NCBI RefSeq assembly: GCF_024166365.1
Contig: NC_064826.1
Span: forward strand, 24,886,001 to 24,950,000
Direction: 5' to 3'
DNA length: 64,000 nucleotides
Source of the DNA: Elephas maximus indicus
Lineage: Eukaryota; Chordata; Mammalia; Proboscidea; Elephantidae
Position numbers and translations under genes: made by a program. The notes below the pieces were generated by a model that made no database searches, was not told the origin of the DNA, and saw nothing but the letters and a program-made list of their open reading frames with translations. Below, piece by piece: positions 58,488-64,000 of the stretch (the first letter of the stretch is position 1; the number at the start of each line of letters is the position of its first letter).

Positions 58488-59520
58488 CTGAAAAAATTGG
58501 CCAGTGAAAACCTTATGAATAGCAGTGGAACATTGTCTGATACAGTGCTGAAAGATGAACTCCTCAGGTTGGAAGACACTCAAAATAAGACTGGTGAAGT
58601 GCTGCGTCCTCAAAGTAGATTCAACCTTAAAAACATGGGGTCAAGCTTTCGGGGCCTTCATTGTGCCGAGATGGCACAACTCAAAATATGAAGAAACAGC
58701 TGCAAATATCCATTAATAATTGGAATGTGGAATGTACAAAATATGAATCTAGGAAAATTGGAAATCATCAGAACTGAAATGGAATGCATATGGATCGATA
58801 TCCTAGACATTAGTGAGCTTCAGTGGATTGGTATTGGACATTTTGAATTGGGCAGTCATGTGGCCTACTCTGCTAGGAATGAGAAATCGAAGAGGAATGG
58901 TGTTGCGTTCATTGTCAAAAAGAATGTTTCAAGATTTATTCTGAAGGACAGCACTGTCGGTGTTAGGCTAATATCCATACTCTTACAAGAAAGATCATTT
59001 AATATGACTATTTTTCAAATTTATATACCAACCACTGAGGCCAAAGAACAAGGTATTAAAGATTTTGCCAACTTCCTCAGTCTGAAATTGATCAAACATG
59101 CAATCAAGGTGCATTGATAATTACTGACAATTAGAATGTAAAACCTGGAAACAAAGAAAAAGGATTGGTAAATTGGAAAACATGGCCTTTGTGATAGAAA
59201 TGATGCCAGAGATCGCATGGCAGAATTTTGCAAGACCAATGACTTCTTCATTGCAAGTACCCTTTTTTTTTTTTTTTAACAACATAAGCAGTGACTGTAC
59301 TTGTGGATCTCGCCAGATGGGATATACAGGAATCAAATCGATTACGTCTGTGGAAAGAGACAACGGAAAAGCTCAGTATCATCAGTCAAAACAAGGCCAG
59401 GGGCCGACTATAGAACAGACCATTGGTTGCTCATGTGCAAGTTGAAGTTGAAGAAAATTAAAACAAGTCCAGAAAAGTCAAAGTATGACCTTGTGTAAAT
59501 CCCACTTGAATAGACACCAT
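58488..59520 (+). mobile_element. RTE LINE, 5' third with endonuclease domain
   Basis: Plus-strand RTE leader and apurinic-like endonuclease reading frame: Trp-Asn-Val-Gln-Asn-Met-Asn-Leu-Gly-Lys-Leu-Glu (58,725 on), Ile-Ser-Glu-Leu-Gln-Trp, and later Tyr-Arg-Asn-Gln-Ile-Asp-Tyr-Val in another frame. A T run (59,263-59,278) and frameshifts inactivate it. Confidence 0.9.
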
Positions 59521-60189
59521 CTCAAGAATTGTATATGCACATATAAAGGTATGTATATTTATGAAGATGCATATTTTACTTGCTGGAAGTGTACTTTTTA
59601 GTGGAGTAGATAGGAAAAAAAATCTTTTTTCATGTGGACGGATATTTTATTCATCTGTAACGTAAAGAGTTAGTCTGTGTGAATATGGCGATGTGAATAC
59701 TATTAAGTTTGGAAAGGAGAAACTTGAAACAGGTGATAACTAAGTGTGAAGACTGTAAAAGAATGTTTTATTGAAGACACTGATTACTTCTGGTTTGTTA
59801 GGGTGAAGGCAAACAAAATTTAATCAGAGAAGTTTTTGTTTAAATTTGTAGTTCTCAAATATTTTCATCCTGACTTTCCTTTTTCCCAGAAGCCTATCTT
59901 CCCTTACCTCATCATACACGTTGACACACACCCACGTTCATCTCAGCACCTTCTTTTCACTATTAGATTTTTTCCCTGAATTTTACATGTGCTACTACTA
60001 GGAATTAGCCATGAAGGTATGACCACTGTGATCCTTTTCTCATTGTAAGTGTTACTTGCCGTGTTTTAACTGGCCTGCCAAACTTTAACATTATAATTCA
60101 GTTTACCATTTAGGTAGTTGGGGATGGACTTGCTTACAGGACTCAAGAAGAAGCTACATTACTGCTAATAACGTCCTTCTAACTAGAGA
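59521..60189. other. Non-RTE stretch between two RTE parts
   Basis: AT-rich text with no match to the other RTE copies or to any repeat I recognise. Confidence 0.45.
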
Positions 60190-61540
60190 GATGTTTACTT
60201 GTGTTTTATTGACTGTGCAAACCCATTCAACTGTGTGGATCATAACAAATTATGAATAAAATTGCAAAGAATGGGAATTTCAGAACACTTAATTGTGCCC
60301 ATGCAGAACTGGTACATAGACCAAGGGGCAGTTGCTCAAATAGAATGAGGGGCTACTGCATAGCTTAAAGTCAAGAAAGGTGTGCATCAAGGTTGTGTCC
60401 TTTCACCGCACTTATTTAATCTGGATGCTGAGCAAATAATAAGAGAAGCTGGACTATATGAAGAAGAGCAGGGCATCAGGATTGGAGGAAGACTCATTAA
60501 CAGCCTGCAGTACGCAGATGACACAGCCTTGTTTTCTGAAAGTGAAGAGGACTTGAAGCACTTACTGACGAAGGTCAAAGACTACAGCCTTCAGTATGGA
60601 TTACACCTCAACATAAGAAAAAAAAAAGTCAAGAAAAATCCTCATGACCGGACCAGTAAGCAACATCACGAGAAATGGAGAAAAGATTGAAGTTGTCAAG
60701 GATTTAATTTTACTTGGATCCAGTCAGTGACCATGGAACCTATAGTCATGAAATCAAACAACATATTGCATTGGCAAATCTGCTGCAAAAGACCTCTTTA
60801 ATGTTGAAAAACAAAGATACCACTTTGAGTACTAAGGTGTGCCTGACCCAAACCGTGATATTTTCAGTCCCCTCTTATGCGTGTGGAAGCCGGACAATGA
60901 ATAAGGAAGTCTGAGGAAGAATTGATGCCTTTGAGTTATGGTATTGACAGAGAATACTGAATATACCATGGACTGCCAAAAGAACTAACAAATCTGCCTT
61001 GGAAGAAGTACAGCCAGAATGCTCCTTAGAAGCAGGGATCGCAAGATTACGTCTCACATACTTTGGGCACGTTATCAGGAGGGATCAGTCTCTGGAGAAG
61101 GACATAATGCTTGGTAAAGCAGAGGGTCAGCGAAAAAGAGAGAGACCCTCAAAGAGATGGAGACTGAGTAAGAAAGACCAAAGAAGAATTAATACCTTAT
61201 GGTGTTGGTGAAGAATATTGGACATATTATGGACTGCGAGAAGAACGAACAAGTCTGTCTTAGAAGAAGTACAGCCAGAATGCTCCCTGGAAGTGAGGAT
61301 GGTGAGTGTTTGTCTCACCTGTTTTGGGCATGTTATTAGGAGGGGCCAGTCCTTGGAGAAGGACATCATTCTTGGTAAAGTAGAGGATCAGTGATAAAGA
61401 GGAAGACCCTCAACAAGATCTGCAACAATGGGCCCAAACAGCAATGATTGTGAGGATGGCACAGAACCGGACAGTGTTTCGTTCTGTTGTACATAGGGTC
61501 ACTGTGAGTTGGAACCACTTCAACATCACCTAACAAGAAC
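60190..61540 (+). mobile_element. RTE LINE, 3' half, with internal duplication
   Basis: Begins TTTACTTGTGTTTTATTGAC and shows the reverse-transcriptase palm Leu-Gln-Tyr-Ala-Asp-Asp-Thr-Ala-Leu-Phe (near 60,510) and the 3' tail. A ~250-bp part (about 60,895-61,155) is repeated at about 61,168-61,400. Dead by frameshifts. Confidence 0.9.
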
Positions 61541-62160
61541 AACAACTTGGTAGAAAAAAAATTTTTTAATTTATTTGCACTTGGAATGTAGCTTATTCAT
61601 GTCATTGAAAGCTTTTTAGAAGATCGATTGGCCAATATATAATTTTCAAAAGTAACATAAAAATGATGGTCACATAGAACAAAATGATAGCTATTTTGAA
61701 AACATTGATAACTCAATATTAATTTTAAGTTGTTATTAGCATAATCATGTTTTCTTCTGGTAACAGTATTAAATCATTTCATAAAAATGAAAGCCATGGG
61801 AAACTATAATATTCCTTTTGTGTATATATGTGTGTGTGTGTGTGTGAGTATCTTATAACTCTATCAGATATGTTGAATTGGATCCAGTCCCTTAGAAATT
61901 CATGACTAGTAATGAGCCTTCTGTTATTACAGAGATAACATCTTTCTGTTTCTTCTGAGATACTAAATTAAAATGAACATCATCAATTTTATCTGAATAT
62001 ATTCATTGAAACTCTTAAATGTATTTTAAGACGTAGCAAGATGTCTTGCTAGCAAGACATAAAGTTTTAACACTATCCATCTTACAGCTGTAGTTACCCT
62101 TCCATCAAATCTATTGCTAGCCGCTTTTTATTTCTGTTGATAGAACTCATTCTTCAACAG
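61541..62160. other. Gene-free stretch with (TG)n
   Basis: (TG)n at 61,819-61,846. Otherwise unassigned AT-rich DNA before the open block at 62,161. Confidence 0.5.
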
Positions 62161-62398
62161 GGGTAAATGCTGCTGAAGAGCCAAGGAGTGCTGATTTTTG
62201 TGTTCAGGAAAGCATCAACTTCATTAGTATTACCGCAGAGAAGCACCAGAATAGATGTACAGGAGCAATCCGCAGCTGTGCCTTTTTTACGTTGCATAAA
62301 GCAACATGTATTTTACAGATACAGAGCTACGATCTAAATAACATCCAGATGTACTTAAGTTATGTGGAGGGAAATTACCTTTATGCAGCTCAAGTCAG
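62161..62398 (+). other. Open, splice-flanked block in POT1 intron 7 (possible cassette exon, unproven)
   Basis: The block lies between a usable acceptor (TTCTTCAACAG, ending 62,160) and donor (GTCAG|gtagat). The frame reached from POT1 exon 7 (phase 1) is open throughout: it runs from just after a TAG at 62,118 to a TAG at 62,400, 93 codons. Several CpGs survive here although the surrounding intron is CpG-poor. The peptide is not canonical POT1, which should continue Asp-Tyr-Cys, and I do not recognise it. At 238 bp, inclusion would shift the downstream frame. It could be a poison or alternative exon, a conserved noncoding element, an old repeat or chance. Confidence 0.25.
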
Positions 62399-62849
62399 GT
62401 AGATGGAAAAAGTTTATTCTGTTATATATCAGTAGCTAGAATTTTTCATTAAATTTTATTCAGTGTGGTAGCAGCAATTTTGTGTAATTTGGCTTCCTTA
62501 TCCCTTGACTAAAATTTTCTTGTAGACTTCCCTGTCGTCCTAAGTAATAAAAATTACACGTGACATGTAGCATGCTGCTATTTTATTTCTGGTAGCAGAT
62601 GCTTTGTTTCCCAAGCTTTATCTCCGTTCTTGGGGGAATTGTAGTTTTACTCTTATAGAAGTCTACCAGTTCTGTTGTTAAAAGGACGTATCATGCTGTA
62701 AATACTTCCTATTCAGTTGTGATAAGATTCATCATAAAACTGAGGAAGAATTCTCAAAGATTATGGAGATAACATACATTAAAAGATCGTTGTATCATCA
62801 AAACTGACTTTGATAATGATCATCGGATATGTAATACGGCCTCTTTCAT
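62399..62849. other. Gene-free intron stretch, nothing assigned
   Basis: No repeat or exon recognised. Confidence 0.5.
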
Positions 62850-63005
62850 ATAACCTGTTGCCACCGAGTTGATTCTGACTCCTAGCAACCCCATAGGACA
62901 GAGTAGAGCTGCCTCAGAGAGTTTCCAAGGAGTGGCTGGTAGATTCAGATTGCCAACATTTTGGATAGCAGTCAAGCTGTTAACATCTGTGCCACCAGAG
63001 CTCCA
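62850..63005 (-). mobile_element. AfroSINE-like SINE, short form
   Basis: Antisense copy, moderately diverged (TGACTCCTAGCAACCCCATA; head GTGCCACCAGAGCTCC). Confidence 0.9.
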
Positions 63006-63883
63006 AGAATAAATGTATATAGCACATAAAATATCCCCACTGTGTTGGTAGTATATGGTTAGCATCTGTTAGTAGTATATGGCTTCTGCTTGCTTGATCA
63101 CTGTCATAATGCCTGTTCACTTTGCAGAGAGTAAAACGAATCTCCTAATAGTTGGATCCAGAGGAAGAGAATAGGCAAGATACTCATGTCTTCATTATTT
63201 ACCATTAACTTCTCCTTTTTGTCCTTTCCCCAACTTCCAACTTTAGAGGGCTCTCTTTTTAAGCCCCAGAGCTCTCGGAATTTCTATGCCGTGTAACGTG
63301 GTACATCCCCAGTGACTCTCGACCCTGTCTCAGGAATGTTGTAAGAATTTGTAAGAGTTTCAAACCTTGGTATTTCAGAAACTACCAGCACTAAAACTAA
63401 AATGCATCCAGTACCCGGGAAAGGCATCTGCAACATGCCTGATAGAGGAAAGGGTAACATCCTCATTATATTAGGAGCTCTTAAGCTTTTAGGAATCACT
63501 GAGAAAAAAACAAAACCCAAAAGCAAAAAATATGTAAGAAAATATTTTGATTTTCTTAATGATGTGAAAAGCAGGAAGGAGGAAGTCTAATACCAAAGTA
63601 GAAAGGGCTTTTGAAAATGCAGTCAGTTATCAAAGAAGTTTGTAGCTTAAAAATAATTTTCATGAAATGGAATAGTCCTAGAATGTATTTGACCTGAGAA
63701 GTAATGTAACAAGGCAGCCATTTAAAACATTTTTTTGTAATTACTCTGACCAAATAATCTTTCAAAACTAATTGTCAACTATATGATAGTTCTGTCATAA
63801 AAATAAAATTGTTGATTGCATATACAGCCAATACAGCCTGAACAAATCAGTTTACCACATATAGAAACAAAAAAAAGAAGAAA
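63006..63883. other. Gene-free intron stretch, nothing assigned
   Basis: Includes two short overlapping ORFs near 63,284-63,590 with no support. No repeat family named. Confidence 0.45.
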
Positions 63884-64000
63884 ACCAAACCCCTTGCCGT
63901 CGAGTCGGTTCCAACTCATAGCAACCCTCTAGGACAGGGTAGAAGTTTCCAGGGACCACCTGGTAGATTTGAACTGCTGAACTTTCGGTTAGCAGCCATA
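63884..64000 (-). mobile_element. AfroSINE-like SINE, cut by window end
   Basis: Tail-first antisense copy (CCTTGCCGTCGAGTCGGTTC) running to the TTAGCAGCCATA point, where the window stops. A ~20-bp deletion removes the CTGCCCCATAG block. Confidence 0.9.

Larger units (their letters stand above)
14100..64000 (+). other. POT1: POT1 gene, 5' part (exons 1-7; gene continues past right edge)
   Basis: POT1 is the shelterin subunit that binds the telomeric G-strand overhang through N-terminal OB folds and joins the complex through TPP1. It protects chromosome ends and controls telomerase access. Recognition rests on the last exon seen, whose translation is nearly identical to human POT1 residues 4-41, and on the exon before it, which ends ATG-TCT-TTG (Met-Ser-Leu) as POT1 should start. 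Upstream exons were found by AG/GT boundaries and continuous frame. Intron phases after exons 2-7 are 0, 1, 0, 0, 0, 1. Introns 1-6 are about 1.0, 13.2, 4.2, 17.5, 1.0 and 3.4 kb. The next canonical exon (starting with the Asp-Tyr-Cys segment of OB1) is not visible before 64,000. The left boundary (transcription start) is a guess within the CpG island. Confidence 0.95.

Noticed and set aside
58725..59117. 130-residue ORF resembling an endonuclease
   Set aside because: It is the RTE endonuclease N-terminal part, broken by frameshifts and a T run. It is recorded as a mobile-element remnant, not a host gene.
1..64000. Interstitial telomeric repeats, CRISPR arrays, tRNA/rRNA genes, and neighbouring genes of the human locus (GPR37, GRM8)
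   Set aside because: I read for TTAGGG arrays, regular spacer arrays, canonical tRNA genes and exons of the neighbours and found none. The tRNA-like heads all belong to SINEs or MIRs.

Overview
The window is a piece of placental-mammal nuclear DNA: AT-rich, intron-dominated and packed with retrotransposons. The dominant repeats are a tRNA-derived SINE with an Afrotherian AfroSINE-like sequence and an RTE (BovB-clade) LINE that shares its 3' tail. That pair points to an elephant or close relative; the species call is inference.

The only protein-coding gene I can support is POT1, the shelterin subunit that binds single-stranded telomeric DNA, on the + strand. A CpG-rich, TATA-less promoter (about 13,960-14,228) carries a GC box, an NRF1-type site and a palindromic CRE, and ends at a splice donor (exon 1). 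Six more exons follow, at 15,206-15,389, 28,617-28,689, 32,902-32,993, 50,475-50,588, 51,599-51,646 and 55,060-55,174. The last encodes human-like POT1 residues 4-41 (start of OB1), and the exon before it holds the canonical ATG (51,638). The rest of POT1 lies beyond the right edge.

The main result concerns the exons before the canonical start. Exons 2-6 have matching splice phases and form one open frame from an ATG at 15,267, preceded by an in-frame stop at 15,252. The frame adds 147 codons in frame with canonical Met1. The predicted extension has the strand/loop/helix pattern of another OB fold, placed ahead of OB1. The canonical ATG has a poor initiation context and follows four other ATGs in the spliced leader, so a long POT1 of roughly 780 residues is a serious possibility here.

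Region by region: 1-13,900 is the upstream flank, with RTE and L1 fragments, SINEs and a solo LTR with a perfect 5-bp target duplication. 13,960-15,389 holds the promoter and exons 1-2. 15,390-28,616 is intron 2, with nested MIR/RTE/SINE insertions, a 5'-truncated L1 with target duplication, and a low-repeat block at 20.8-23.0 kb. 28,690-32,901 contains a tandem duplication and rearranged L1 pieces. 32,994-50,474 is the largest intron, with a 14-copy 41-bp GC-rich minisatellite and an unclassified nested repeat near 45.7 kb. 50,589-64,000 holds exons 6-7, several RTE copies (two in head-to-head arrangement), two solo LTRs and an unexplained open, splice-flanked block at 62,161-62,398. No tRNA/rRNA gene, CRISPR array or intact mobile-element gene was recognised.
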